Source: Phoronis australis
Taxonomy: Eukaryota; Phoronida; Phoronidae
Length of the DNA stretch: 62,000 nt
Assembly: GCA_002633005.1 (NCBI GenBank)
Contig: NMRA01000362.1
Span: 303,165 to 365,164, forward strand
Direction: 5' to 3'
The notes beneath the pieces were generated by a model, which saw only the letters and a list, made by a program, of their open reading frames with translations, was not told the DNA's origin and did no database searches. Made by a program: the position numbers and the translations under genes. Shown here piece by piece: positions 24,902-36,949 of this stretch. How positions within the stretch are numbered: position 1 is the first letter of the stretch; the number at the start of each line of letters is the position of its first letter.

Positions 24902-27900
24902 TTATAAAATCCCAAGTTCCATTGCATCTTCAACTAAACCTATGAAGTTCTCGCTTATCTTCATCTCGGATTCAGATAATCCCTCTTCCTCCTGTTTCCT
25001 CTTCGCTTCGTTTATCATCTCTTCGTGTTTCTTGAACATTTCTTCTTCGGTAGTAATATCGCTCCTTAATTTGTCAAACATTTCATAATCTTCTGTCTTC
25101 GCTTGGAAGAAGGGAATTACCATGCTTGCAAAGATGATACCCAACATTGCTGTCTTCTTGAACAGACTTTTGACGACATCTAGCGTGAACTCGGGGAACT
25201 CAAACTTGACGTAACGGAGTGTATTAACGAAGGTCGTATGGTAGAGCTCTAGAAGATCTTGAAGATGGGCTTTGCGCAAGCTTCTTGAAGTATTCAGAAA
25301 TAAAAAGTAACCTAAGTCAGTAGTAGGGAGTGCGTATCGGACAATTTGGTGATCAAGAAGAGTTATTGCAACAGGCTTCTGAACTCCGTCACAATCCGCG
25401 TAGCGAAACAGCATGTTATTACACCAACTGTCGCCATGACAAATAAGAGCAAATGGTTCCTCAGGTTGGATTGCTTTTCTTATTTCCTCCAAAGGCTCTT
25501 CGATCTCCAACAATTTCCTGGCTCGTTTTTTTATTTCCGTAGAAGACAACGGTGACTTTTCAATCAACGACACCATGCCTTCCACGCTATCTTTCAACAT
25601 CTTTTTCAACCACATGTCAGCAGAGGTACCAAACTGCGCCTCGTGAAATGCAAATTCGAATTCGTTTCGCAGCTTCTCCACGTCCCTGTTCTTCAATGCC
25701 AACGTCAAAGCGTGCCACGTGGCTAGCTCTTTCATAACTAATCTACAATGGTCAAGATCAGCCCCGTCGCGTTTTTCGATCATTAAAAATCCCTTTGGTC
25801 TTAAGTCTTCAACTATGACTATGCCGGCAACGTTGGCGGCATCTTCGTGGCCATAGTAGAATTTTGGCGCAGACGGGACTACGGGCTCGATCCCTAGATC
25901 TTCTTGCATCTTAAGTAACGCTGGAAATAGCTTCGAATATGCACTGATCTCTTTGTTGAATAATCGACCTTCCAACACGTAGGAGCTCATGATCTCTTTC
26001 GGTTGCGTTGTCTTCACAATAAGGTTATGTTCTTCTTCCACGTCATCGTGCAGCGCCGTGACCTTGACCCGAAGCACATAGGTTGCCATGTTGTCACCTG
26101 AAATAAATTGTAATTTTAAGTAAATTTCCACCTTAAACGGCGAACGCACTTTTTGGTCAGTTCGATGGTGCGTTCCGAAGAGCACGTTTCTCCCGAGTAG
26201 AACGACATCACGCCTGTGCGGTCGTGTCGCAGCTTCTCCACCCCCCTGTTTTTCAATGTCAGCGCCAAAGCGTGCCACGTGGCCAGCTCTTTACTTTCAT
26301 TATTAATCTGAAATGATCGAGATCAGCCCCGCTGCGTTTTTCGATCATTTGAACTTCAGCTTCAACTATCTCAATGATAATATTGGAAGACAAGTGACCT
26401 AGAATCTGTAAAGCAGGGGCAGATCCAGGATTTTGAGTTCAACAGGCCAGGGCTCAGTATTAGCCAGGATTTTGCGCGTCATACATCCGCACTCCCGAAC
26501 TGCCAAATGGAATCTGTAAGAATTTTAGTGGGGTCTTGCCNCCTCCACTAAATCCGCCACTGTAAAGAACTCGTTTTTGTAATTCAGCTTGATTGTTCGG
26601 AAGTTAAACTGAAAAAAACATATTTGTTAGTGTAAAGTAAGCAGAGTTTGAGAAAAACGAGGAAATTTGTAAAGAAAGAAGAAATATCCCTTCGGTTTTG
26701 ATTGAGGTCACTTGCCGTTGCTCAGATTAAAAGTGGGGTTAGAGAAAAACTGGCAATTTGTCGAATGTTCGAGAGCATGATCAATTAGTTGGCGAGAGGC
26801 AGTTGATCATTCTATGGCTAGAATGTTGAATTTTGGAGTTTCGTGATGTTCGCGAAGATGTTCGCAGCAAAAAGTGTATAGTGTTTTGCGTTACCGAAGG
26901 TATCTCTACATTATGTTTCTCCGTTTTTCAGAAACTATGATTTGACTCGGCTTTAGCTCAATTTTCTGTTGGGCATTTTGATTGTTCAGTGGAACTGAAT
27001 GCAGCAACAAGGTGCGTGCCTTTTCTTGGGTCATTTACTTCGATTCACTAATGTTACATAGTGTTATAAAATGTGTGCACGTGGAATAAAAACCACTATA
27101 AAAATCTGTGTACGAAGATAACACAGATTGCATTGTTTCACCTTTCAAAGTTTGTGTTGCTACTTTGATGACATAGGAATGTCAAAAATAAATTGTAAGT
27201 TTTTTACTTATCATGCAAGTACGTTCCAAAATGTAGCTGTTTTTCGTGGGCAAACCACACTTCCGTTGATAGTATAAATGAACGTACAAAACGAGGCTAG
27301 AGTTCAGTAGCTGTCACGCGACTAGAAAACTCTAGCCAATATCACGTTTTCCCATTTAAAGTACAAGGCAATATCTCGCGTAATATCGCGAAGTCTTGCA
27401 TTTCTAGCGAGGTTTTAGCGGTTGTTGGACTCTACTAAGGTATTCCATGCACCTTGAAACCCATATCACACACGTACATGTATCAGTCTGTGAGATAATG
27501 AAATGCACCATGTTGCTAAATGACGTTAGTGTCGTTGGTGTAACTATCATGTGCTCAAATTAACACACATCTCTTGATGACGTCACATCTCCTCCAAATC
27601 ATAGCAAATGTCTGTTTTCTTACAACGAACTCTGATATTCACATTTTAAAAACTGCGATTGGGCGCGCATTTGTGATCCACAGGTTTCCACTCTACGTGA
27701 GCTGTGTTACCCCAATTTCACTGATAATAGCTCAACTCTATTGGAAGACACGTTACCCAGAATCGCTAAAGGACTCGTTTTTATGATCCAACCTGATTAT
27801 TTGAAGACAAATTTAAAATAACACATATGATAGTGGAAGGTACGCAGAGTTTGAGAAAAACAAGGGAATTTGTGACCGGAATGAAATCTCTTTGGTTTTT

Positions 27901-28550
27901 GAGTCGATACCCTTTTCCTTACTTAGAATACAAGTGGGGTTGAATAAAACTGTCAATCTGTAATTTTCGACAGCAGGCTAGATTTGATGGCTAGAGGGGG
28001 TCGATCCCGATCATTCTGTGCACCGTGGATAGCCTCAATCCTTAACAAAATGCCTGTTATTTCAAATCTTGTCTTGTCTGAGCGAGATGAAAGGTCGAGC
28101 CAGTTTTACAACTGTAAGCAGTCTAAATTAAAAGACAAGTTTTGTTGGGTAAAGGTTGGTTTGTGTGTTGATGTAAGCCGGTCGTTGCTTTGCGAAAGTG
28201 AAACAATGACGTCACTTGTGCTTGAAATGAATTCGATTTCAATGCCATATCATATATGTATGTGCCTCTTTACTGAAACATGTGCATGTTGATGCTTGCA
28301 CTGCAAACACAGCAAACACTACAAAACAATGGCCGAAATAATTTACCAACACGGCTGCTCTCGTGATTAATTAAATGTATGCTTGTAGGCTTTATGTCCT
28401 ACCTAACTTAGACGCCCACTTTACTGAGAAATCCTTCACGGTAACATTTTCAGACCCCTCTGTCTTCTTTAAGGCTTTTTCAAGCAACTCTTTCGTTATC
28501 ACGTCGGCCACATCGGAAAGTGCCCGCTCTTCTGAAATGGGATCGGCCAT
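24902..28550 (-). CDS. CHK (ecdysteroid-kinase-like) kinase gene A
   Basis: Exon 1 is 28550-28403 (ATG, 49 codons plus one base, TTAG before a GTAGGA donor). Exon 2 is 26097-24902 (TTTCAG acceptor, TAA at 24902-24904). They join as ...KWASKL-GDNMATYVLRV..., giving 447 aa, normal for the EcKinase/CHK family (PF02958). Visible motifs: phosphate-binding-type strand with LIVK (Lys ~78), FNKEISAY (~97-104), VIVEDLRPKGF (~143-153), LATWHALTLALK, the Brenner-type catalytic motif HGDSWCNN (~270-277) and the second metal-binding motif LLDHQIVRY (~296-304). Relatives phosphorylate small alcohols such as ecdysteroids or choline-like compounds; the substrate here is unknown. It is a soluble protein with no signal peptide. 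A minus-strand AATAAA lies at about 24787-24792. The open frame continues upstream of exon 2 but the conserved acceptor in all three copies fixes the border. Confidence 0.85.
26227..26380 (-). pseudogene. CHK exon-2 fragment inside the intron of gene A
   Basis: The stretch 26227-26350 repeats exon-2 sequence 25667-25785 (from the KLR...LATWHA region to MIEKR) at roughly 85% identity by eye, but lacks the surrounding exon. It ends like gene C (TCGATCATTTGAA), not like gene A. The same fragment sits in gene B's intron at about 32227-32385. It is a relic of another CHK copy and is spliced out. Confidence 0.7.
26414..26562. mobile_element. Non-autonomous hAT-like element in the gene A intron
   Basis: The left end is CAGGGGCAGATCCAGGATTT and the right end is AAATCCGCCACTG, inverted ends of the CAGKGGCGGATCCAGG type. 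TAAAG flanks both sides (26409-26413 and 26563-26567) as a 5-bp target-site duplication. It contains the single N at 26541. The length is 149 bp with no ORF. Confidence 0.7.
27302..27429. mobile_element. TTCAGTAACG-family MITE, diverged inverted copy
   Basis: The right half GGCAATATCTCGCGTAATAT...GAGGTTTTAGCGGTTGTTGGA is the reverse complement of the 24536 element with scattered changes. The left end keeps GTTCAGTAG. A duplicate lies at about 33342-33467 within the second tandem unit. Confidence 0.55.
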
Positions 28551-29399
28551 CTGTTCTACTCAGTTGAACCAAAACGGTATGAGAGTGAATGAATGCATTA
28601 CGGGTTAGTTAAAGAATTTATTGCTCGATGCGAGGGAGCAAAGTTGAGGAAATTTGATAGCAAAAGTAAATATGAAATGCTAAGTGGGGTCGCTCAAATT
28701 TTATCCGCTGTTAAAGATAACGATACACCTCGGACTGGTCAAAAGTCTCATTACAGTGAGCCCATGCATCCAGTGCCGGATTAAGACATAATAGGACCCC
28801 TAGCATGAGTCGAAGCACGGGGCTCTTACTCAAATGCTCGTGCAAATGTTAATTCAAAGTAAAGGCAAAACAGATGTAATTGTCACTTTTTGAAGAAAAG
28901 CGATTACGAAGGCTTCTACGCCTACTTAACAAAGTTTCAAAGCACACTTAGGGCCATCGCAAACGTTAGATGCAGGAGATTTGGCTGAGCTGTTTCAAGT
29001 GAACAGATCACGCCAAGACGTGCAAATAAGAAATCAATTGAATGAATTGATTTGTGCAGTCGAATTAAGCCTTGAAATGAGCTGTGAGCTCAGCTATCGT
29101 TGTCTTGAGGCAGGCAGCTCAGCTCGCAGCTTATGGTCTACGGTGGTCCTTTTGTACGTATTCGTTCGGCTTACAATGTGCATTTTTGCACTTCGCACTT
29201 GCGAAATTGTCAGTTATAAATGAAACGTCAATTTCCCGTGAAAGGTCATGTTCAGTACTTTTCATTGCGAGGCTGTTCAATCATGTCTGTCCATGTTGCG
29301 TTTAAAGCTCGTTTTTGCTCCAAGTTTTGAACATGATCGTTCGCCACTGACAGTTATTAGTAACAATGAGAGACAAGTGGATCATTAAGACGATTTCAA

Positions 29400-29870
29400 C
29401 ATTTAGGAAACAGGGCTCCAGGCAGTTTTCGGTTATAAAGCGATACATTTCCATCATTCTGTACTGGATCTTGGTTGTTTTGGTTGCCAATATAACTACC
29501 TAAATAGGCTTACAACTGTTCACAAAACTGTACTTTGTCATCAACGAAACGTTCCTCCAAGACTTGATTGCAGTTTTGACGAGATTAGTTGAACCTTTTG
29601 TAAATTCGTCGTCTGTTAAATTTTGCAGCTTTCGAAGCTATCCAAATATATTCTGTAAACTTTCGTAGCCTTCTTGGCGTTTTGACAAAACAGCAAGAAC
29701 GATATCAGTATCAACTAAGAATACAAGAATGGTTTTGAATCTCGCAGATGAAGTTTGGGGTTAGAGTTTAAAAAGTGGGTTGAGGTTGCGGGAACCAAAA
29801 AATTCACTGTAAACTCGGTTGTTTTCCGCCAGTATGCTCTTGGTTCCATCTCCCAGGAAAATCAATCAGA
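29400..29870 (-). pseudogene. Broken open frames conserved in both spacer copies
   Basis: On the minus strand, frames broken by TAG codons run about 29870 to 29400. The second spacer has the same arrangement at about 35868-35400. There the first segment is open for 73 codons (containing ENNRVYSEFF and RFKTILAFLVDTDIV); in this copy it is disrupted by a small insertion near 29760. I do not recognise any family. It may be a decayed gene or chance open frame. Confidence 0.2.
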
Positions 29871-30116
29871 AGCTTTTCCCGAATGAAGACGTGGAATTTA
29901 CAATTAACCAAACCTCCAGAAAGGATTTTTGACAACTTATCAAAATATTAGAGCTGATTTTAAAATTGCGTTTTGTTACTGGCAACTCGGCCCGTCTTGC
30001 ATACCAGATCAAGCGAAAGTAATTCTGTCCTCTCCCAACCCTAAAAGTATACAGTATTTCCAAATCGCCCACAACCACTTAGTGACGGCCTACACTCCCC
30101 TCAACTCAGTGGCAGA

Positions 30117-30252
30117 TTTAGAGGGGGCCATGTCCCCCCTAAAATTCTCCCAGATTCCATTTGACAGTTCGGGGGTGCGAATGTCTGGCTGGAAAAATCC
30201 TGGTTAATATCATGCCCTGGCCCCCTAACTCAAAATCCTGGATCCGCCCCTA
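30117..30252. mobile_element. Non-autonomous hAT-like element in spacer
   Basis: CAGTGGCAGATTTAG begins the element and GGATCCGCCCCTA ends it. The flanks carry CAACT at 30112-30116 and 30253-30257, a 5-bp target-site duplication. Its interior is the reverse-complement relative of the element at 26414-26562. Confidence 0.7.
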
Positions 30253-30907
30253 CAACTTATAGGAAATTCTTATATATTACGTTATGTTAGAAGCTGACAA
30301 TCAGTGACGCTCCTTCGAAAAGTAGGGGGTTTGGAAATGTGCATCGTTATCATGGTAACCAGATATTTGGCAGCAATTTCAGGTTTGAGAGCAATTTGTG
30401 TTATAAGCTGACCATCTTACCCAGAGTGCATGTACAGGCTCTTTAGTGATACTTTATTTTGGGGCAGATCGGGCTCAAGATGGCCTAGTGATGGTCGTAT
30501 TTTTAATTACATTGTTCCTACACTCTTTGGCCATACCTTTTTAAATTTGGTATGTAAATAAACCTTGTCTCAGGCTATTTGTATTTGGGATTGGTTTGTT
30601 TCTATATCTTACATTTTTTAACTATTTGAGGTTTTCTGATTTGATGTCTTTTACGGACTGATTCCTCAATGTACTTTTAATGGTTTATCGTTTATTGGAC
30701 GTCGGCATAACAGGAGTCGGCGTCGGGGTTGTTGATTTTCTTTGTTTCGTCGTCGACATCACCTTTAGATTTTTATTCGATTTCGCCAAGTGACGCTACT
30801 CAGAGCGCTTTCATTGTATTGTTATTGGTCGTATCACTCACATGTACGTGAAACAAGGCTGAACAGTTTCATCAGACTTGTGATGTTTCAAGACGTCCGG
30901 GTTTAAA

Positions 30908-33900
30908 TTATAAAATCCCGAGTTCCATTGCATCTTCAACTAAACCTATGAACTTCTCGATAACCCTCTTGTCGGATTCGGATAATCCCTCTTCTTCCTG
31001 TTTCCTCTTCGCATCGTTAAGCATCTCTTCGTGCTTCTTCAGCCATTCGTTAGAATCCTGGCTCTTTAATTTGTCATATATTTCAAACTCTTCTCTGTTT
31101 GCTTGAAAGAAGGGAATTGCCATGCTCCCAAACAATATACCCAACATGGCTGTTTTCTTGAACAGGCTTTTGACGACGTCCAGCGTGAATTCGGGGAACT
31201 CAAACTTGACGTAACAGAGTGTATTAATGAAGGTCGTATGGTAGAGCTCTAGAAGATCTTGAAGATGGGCTTTGCGCAAGCTTCTTGAAGTGTTGAGAAA
31301 TAAAAAGTAACACAAGTCAGTAGTAGGCAGTGCGTATCGGACAACTTGGTGATCAAGAAGAGTTATTGCAACAGGCTTCTGAACTCCGTCACAATCCGCG
31401 TAGCGAAACATCATGTTATTACACCAACTGTCGCCATGACAAATAAGAGCAAATGGTTCCTCAGGTTGGATTGCTTTTCTTATTTCCTCCAAAGGCTCTT
31501 CGATCTCCAACAATTTCTTGGCTCGTTTTTTTACTTCCGTAGAAGACAACGGTGACTTTTCAATCAACGACACCATGCCTTCCACGCTATCTTTCAACAA
31601 CTTTTTCAACCACATATCAGCAGAGGTACCAAACTGCGCCTCGTGAAATGCAAATTCGAATTCGTTTCGCAGCTTCTCCACGTCCCTGTTTTTCAATGCC
31701 AACGTCAAAGCGTGCCACGTGGCTAGCTCTTTCATAACTAATCTACAATGGTCAAGATCAGCCCCGTCGCGTTTTTCGATCATTAAAAATCCCTTTGGTC
31801 TTAAGTCTTCAACTATGACTATGCCGGCAACGTTGGCAGCATCTTCGTGGCCATAGTAGAATTTTGGCGCAGACGGGACTACGGGCTTGATCCCTAGATC
31901 TTCTTGCATCTTAAGTAATGCTGGAAATAGCTTCGTATATGCACTGATCTCTTTGTTGAATAATCGACCTTCCAACACGTAGGAGCTCATGATCTCCTTC
32001 GGTTGCGTTGTCTTCACAATAAGGTTATGCTCTTCTTCCACGTCATCGTGCAGCGCCGTGACGTTGACCCGAAGCACATAGGTTGCCATGTTGTCACCTG
32101 AAATAAATTGTAATTTTAAGTAAATTTCCACCGTAAACGGCGAATGCACTTTTTGGTCAGTTCGATGGTGCGTTCCGAAGAGCACGTTTCTCACGAGTAG
32201 AACGACATCACGCCTGTGCGGTCGTGTCGCAGCTTCTCCACCTCCCTGTTTTTCAATGTCAGCGCCAAAGCGTGCCACGTGGCCAGCTCTTTACTTTCAT
32301 TATTAATCTGCAATGATCGAGATCAGCCCCGATGCGTTTTTCGATCATTTGAAATCATTGTGGTCTGAAAGCTTCAACTATGATATCACTATCTCACTGA
32401 TAATATTGGACGACACGTGACCTAGAATCTGTAAAGCAGGGTCAGATCCAGGATTTTGAGTTCAAAAGGCCAGGGCTCAGTATTAGCCAGGATTTTGTGC
32501 GTCATACATCCGCGCTCCCGAACTGCTAAATGGAATCTGTAAGAATTTTAGTGGGGTCTTGCCCACCTTGCCAACCCCTCCTATAAATCCGCCACTGTAA
32601 AGATTTCGTTTTTGTAATCCAACTTGATTGTTCTGAAGTTAAACTGAAAAAAACATATTTGTTAATGGAAAGTACGCAGAGTTTGAGAAAAACGAGGAAG
32701 TTTGTGAACGGGAAGAAATATCCCTTCGGTTTTGATTGAGGTCACTTGCCGTTGCTCAGATTACAAGTGGGGTTAGAGGAAAAACTGGCAATCCGTCGAA
32801 TGTTCGAGAGCATGATCAATTAGTTGGCTAGAGGCAGTTGATCATTCTATGGCTAGAATGTTGAATTTTGGAGTTTCGTGATGTTTGCGAAGATGTTCGC
32901 AGCAAAAAGTGTATAGTGTTTTGCGTTACCGAAGGTAACTCTACATTATGTTTCTCCGTTTTTCAGAAACTATGATTTGACTCGGCTTTAGTTCAGTTTT
33001 CTGTTGAGCATTTTGATTGTTCAGTGGAACTGAATGCAGCAACTAGATGCGTGCCTTTTCTTGGGTCGTTTACTTTGATTCACTAATGTTACATAGTGTT
33101 ATAAAATGTGTGCACGTGGAATAAAAACCACTATTAAAATCTGTGTACGAAGATAACACAGATTGCATTGTTTCACCTTTCAAAGTTTGTGTTGCTACTT
33201 TGATGACATAGGAATGTCAAAAATAAATTGTAAGTTTTTTACTTATCATGCAAGTACGTTCCAAAATGTAGCTGTTTCGTGGGCAAACCACACTTCCGTT
33301 GATAGTATAAATGAACGTACAAAACGAGGCTAGAGTTCAGTAGCTGTCACGCGACTAGAAAACTCTAGCCAATATCACGTGTTCCCATTTAAAGTACAAG
33401 ACAATATCTCGCGTAATTCCGCGAAGTCTTGCATTCCTAGCGAGATTTTAGCGGTTGTTGGACTCTACTAAGGTATTCCATGCACCATGAAACCCATATT
33501 ACACACGCATCAGTCTGTGAGATAATGAAATGCGCCATGTCACTAAATGACGTTAGTGTCGTTGGTGCTCAAATTAACACACATCTCTTGATGACGTCAT
33601 ATCTCCTCCAAATTATAGCAAATGTCTGTTATCTTACAACGAACTCTGATATTTACATTTTAAAAACTGCGATTGGGCGCGCATTTGTGCTCCATAGGTT
33701 TCCGCTCTACGTGAGCAGTGGTACCCCAATTTCACTGATAATAGCCCAGATCTATTGAAAGACACGTGACCTAGAATCGCTAAAGGACTCGTTTTTATGA
33801 TCCAACTTAATTATTTTGAAGACAAATTAAAAATAACACATATGATAGTGGAAGGTACGCAGAGTTTGAGAAAAACAAGGGAATTGGAGACCGGAATGAA

Positions 33901-34559
33901 ATCCCTTTGGTTTTTGAGTCGAGCCCCTTGTCCTTTCTCAGAATACAAGTGGGGTTGAATAAAACTGTCTATCCGTAATGTTCGACAGCAGGCTAAATTT
34001 GATGACTAGAGGGGGCCGATCATTTTGTGCACTGTGGATAGCCTCAATCCTTAAAAAAATGCCTGTTATTTCCAACCTTTTCTTGTCTGAGCGAGATGAA
34101 AAGTCGAGCCAGTTTTACAACTGTAAGCAGTCTAAATTAAAAGTCAAGTTTTGTTGGGTAAGGGTTGGTTTGTGTGTTGATGTAAGCCGGTCATTGCTTT
34201 GCGAAAATGAAACAATGACGTCACTTGTGCTTGAAATTAATTCGGTTTCAATGCCATATCATATATGTATGTGCCTCTTTACTGAAACATGTGCATGTTG
34301 ATGCTTGCACTGCAAACTCAGCAAACACTACAAAACAATGTTCGAAATAATTTACCAACATGGCTGCTCTCGTGATTAATTAAATGTATGTTTGTAGGCT
34401 TTATGTCCTACCTAACTTAGACGCCCACTTTACTGAGAAATCCTTCACGGTGACATTTTCAGACCCCTCTGTCTTCTTTAAGGCTTTTTCAAGCAACTCT
34501 TTCGTTATCACGTCGGCCACGTCGGAAAGTGCCCGCTCTTCTGAAATGGGATCGGCCAT
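30908..34559 (-). CDS. CHK kinase-like gene B (A/C chimera)
   Basis: Exon 1 is 34559-34412 and exon 2 is 32097-30908 (TAA at 30908-30910), with the same splice sites and phase as gene A; 445 aa. All kinase motifs are intact: LIVK, VIVEDLRPKGF, HGDSWCNN and LLDHQVVRY. Residues before HGDSWCNN are nearly identical to gene A, with A-specific stretches such as YVLEGRLFNKEISAY and KLLEIEEPLEEIRK. Residues after it match gene C, for example TDLCYFLF, GILFGSMAIPFFQANREEFE and KLKSQDSNEWLKKHEEML, where A has GIIFASMVIPFFQAKTEDYE. The nucleotide switch falls at about 31330-31410. The likely product is a functional CHK-type small-molecule kinase with a hybrid C-lobe. Confidence 0.85.
32437..32597. mobile_element. 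hAT-like element in gene B intron
   Basis: This is the tandem-duplicate counterpart of 26414-26562, with the same ends and TAAAG flanks (32432-32436 and 32598-32602). It is 161 bp, longer because the A copy has lost part of the interior near the N. Confidence 0.7.
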
Positions 34560-36949
34560 CTGTTCTACTCAGTTGAACCAAAACGGTATGAGAGTGAATG
34601 AATGCATTACGGGTTAGTTAAAGAATTTATTGCACGATGAGAGGGAGCAAAGTTGACGAAATTTGATAGCAAAAGTAAATATGAAATGCTACGTGGGGTC
34701 GCTCAAATTTTATCCGCTGTTAAAGATAACGATACACCTCGGACTGGTCAAAAGTCTCATTACAGTGAGCCCACGCATCCAGTGCCGGATTAAGACATAA
34801 CAGGACCTCTAGCATAAGTCGAAGCACGGGGCCCTTACTCAACTGCTCGTGCAACTGTTAATTTAAAGTAAAGGCAAAACAGATGTAATTGTCACTTTTT
34901 GATAAAAAGCAATTACGAAGGATTCTACGCCTACTTCACAAAGTTTCAAAGCACACTTAGGGCCATCGCAAACGTTAGATGCAGGCGATTTGGCTGAGCT
35001 GTTTCAAGTGAACAGGTCGCGCCAAGACGTGCAAATACGAAATCAATTGAATGAATTGATTCGTGCAGTCGTTTAAGCCTTGAAATGACCTGTGAGCTCA
35101 GCTATCGTTGTCATGAGGCAGGCAGCTCAGCTCGCAGCTTATGGTCTACGGTGGTCCTTTTGTGTGTATTCGTTCGGCTTACAATGTGCAATTTTACACT
35201 TCGCACTTGCGAAATCGTCAGTTATAAATGAAACGTCAATTTCCCGTGAAAGATCATGTTCAGTACTCTTCATTGCGAGGCTGTTCAATCATGTCTGTCC
35301 CATGTTGCGTCTAAAGCTCGTTTTTGCTCCAAGTTTTGAACGTGATCGTTCGCCACTGACAGCTATTAGTAACGATGAGAGGCAAGTAGATCCTTAAGAC
35401 GATTTTAACATTTAGGAAACAGGGCTCCAGGCAGTTTTCGGTTATAAAGCGATACATTTCCATCATTCTGTACTGGATCTTGGTTGTTTTGGTTGCCAAT
35501 ATGACTACCTAAATAGGCTTACAGCTGTTCACAAAACTGTACTTTGTCATCAACGAAATGTTCCTCCAAGACTTGAGTGCAGTTTTGACGACATTTGTTG
35601 AACCTTCTGTGATTTCGTCGTCTGTTGAATTTTGCAGCTTTCGAAGCTATCCAAATATATTCTGCAAACTTTCGAAGCCTTCTTGGCGTTTTGACAGAAC
35701 AGCAAGAACGATATCAGTATCAACTAAGAATGCAAGTATGGTTTTGAATCTCGCAGACGAAGTTTGGGGTTTAAAAACTGGGTTGAGATTGCGGGAACTA
35801 AAAAATTCACTGTAAACTCGGTTGTTTTCCGCCAGTATGCTCTTGGTTCCATCTCCCAGGAAAATCAATCAGAAGCTTTGCCCGAATGAAGACGTGGAAT
35901 TTACAATTAACCAAACCTCCAGAAGTGATTTTTGAAATGTTATCAAAATATTAGAGCTGATTTTAAAATCTGAGTTTTGTTACTGGCAACTCGGCCCGTC
36001 TTGCATACCAGATCAAGCGAAAGTAATTCTGTCCTCTCCCAACCCTAAAAGTATACGATATTTCCAAATCGCCAACAACTACTTGGTGACGGCCTAAACT
36101 TCCCCCAATTCAGTGGCGGATTTAGAGGGGGGCCATGCCACCCCCCCTAAAATTCTTCCAGATTCCATTTGACAGTTCGAGGGTACGAATGTCTGGCTGG
36201 AAAAATCCTGGTCAATACCATGCCCTGGCCCCATAACTCAAAATCCTGGATCCGCCCCTACAACTTATAGGAAATTCTTAAATATTACGTTACGTTAGAA
36301 GCTGACAATCATGTTGAAATCCCTTTTAGTGACGCTCCTTTGAAAAGTAGGGGGTTTGGAAATATGCATCGTTATCATGGTAACCAGATATTTCGCCAGT
36401 CGGCAAAATCAGCAATTTCAGGTTTGAGAGCAATTTGTGTCATAAGCTGACCACCTTACCCAGAGTGCATGTACAGGCTCTTTAGTGATACTTTATTTTG
36501 GGGCAGATCGGGCTCAAGATGGCCTAGTGGTGGTCGTATTTTTAATTACTTTTTTCCTACACTCTTTGTCCAAACCTTTTTAAATTTGGTATGTAAATAA
36601 ACCTTGTCTCAGGCTATTTGTATTAATTTGGGATTGGTTTGTTTTTATATCTTACATTTTTTAACTATTTGAGGTTTTCTGATTTGATGTCTTTTACGGA
36701 CTGATTCCTCAATGTACTTTTAATGGTTTATCGTTTATTGGACGTCGGTATAACAGGAGTCGGCGTCGGGGTTGTTGGTTTTCTTTGTTTCGTCGTCGAC
36801 ATCACCTTTATATTTTTATTCGATTTCGCCAAGTGCCGCTGCTCATGCGCTTTCACTGTATTGTTATTGGTCGTATCATTCACATGTACGTGAAACAAGG
36901 CTGAACAGTTTCATAAGACTTGTGATGTTTCAAGACGTTCGGGTTTAAA
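34560..36949. other. Spacer between CHK genes B and C
   Basis: It duplicates 28551-30907, including the hAT-like element (36111-36260; flanks CAATT and CAACT) and the broken open frames (35400-35868). No intact gene is seen. Confidence 0.7.

Larger units (their letters stand above)
28551..30907. other. Spacer between CHK genes A and B
   Basis: This is the region upstream of gene A and downstream of gene B. It is repeated, with ~95% identity by eye, at 34560-36949. It contains a hAT-like element (30117-30252) and broken open frames described separately, but no supported intact gene. Promoter elements for gene A should lie at its left end; none is distinctive. Confidence 0.7.

Noticed and set aside
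25346-25555. Plus-strand open frames inside CHK exon 2, repeated at 31346-31555
   Set aside because: They are antisense shadows of the kinase coding sequence.
26098-26278. Upstream extension of the gene A exon-2 frame with its own ATG
   Set aside because: A conserved TTTCAG acceptor at 26097/26098 and a phase-matched exon 1 at 28403-28550 exist in all three CHK genes; the extension is intron, overlapping the stranded exon fragment.
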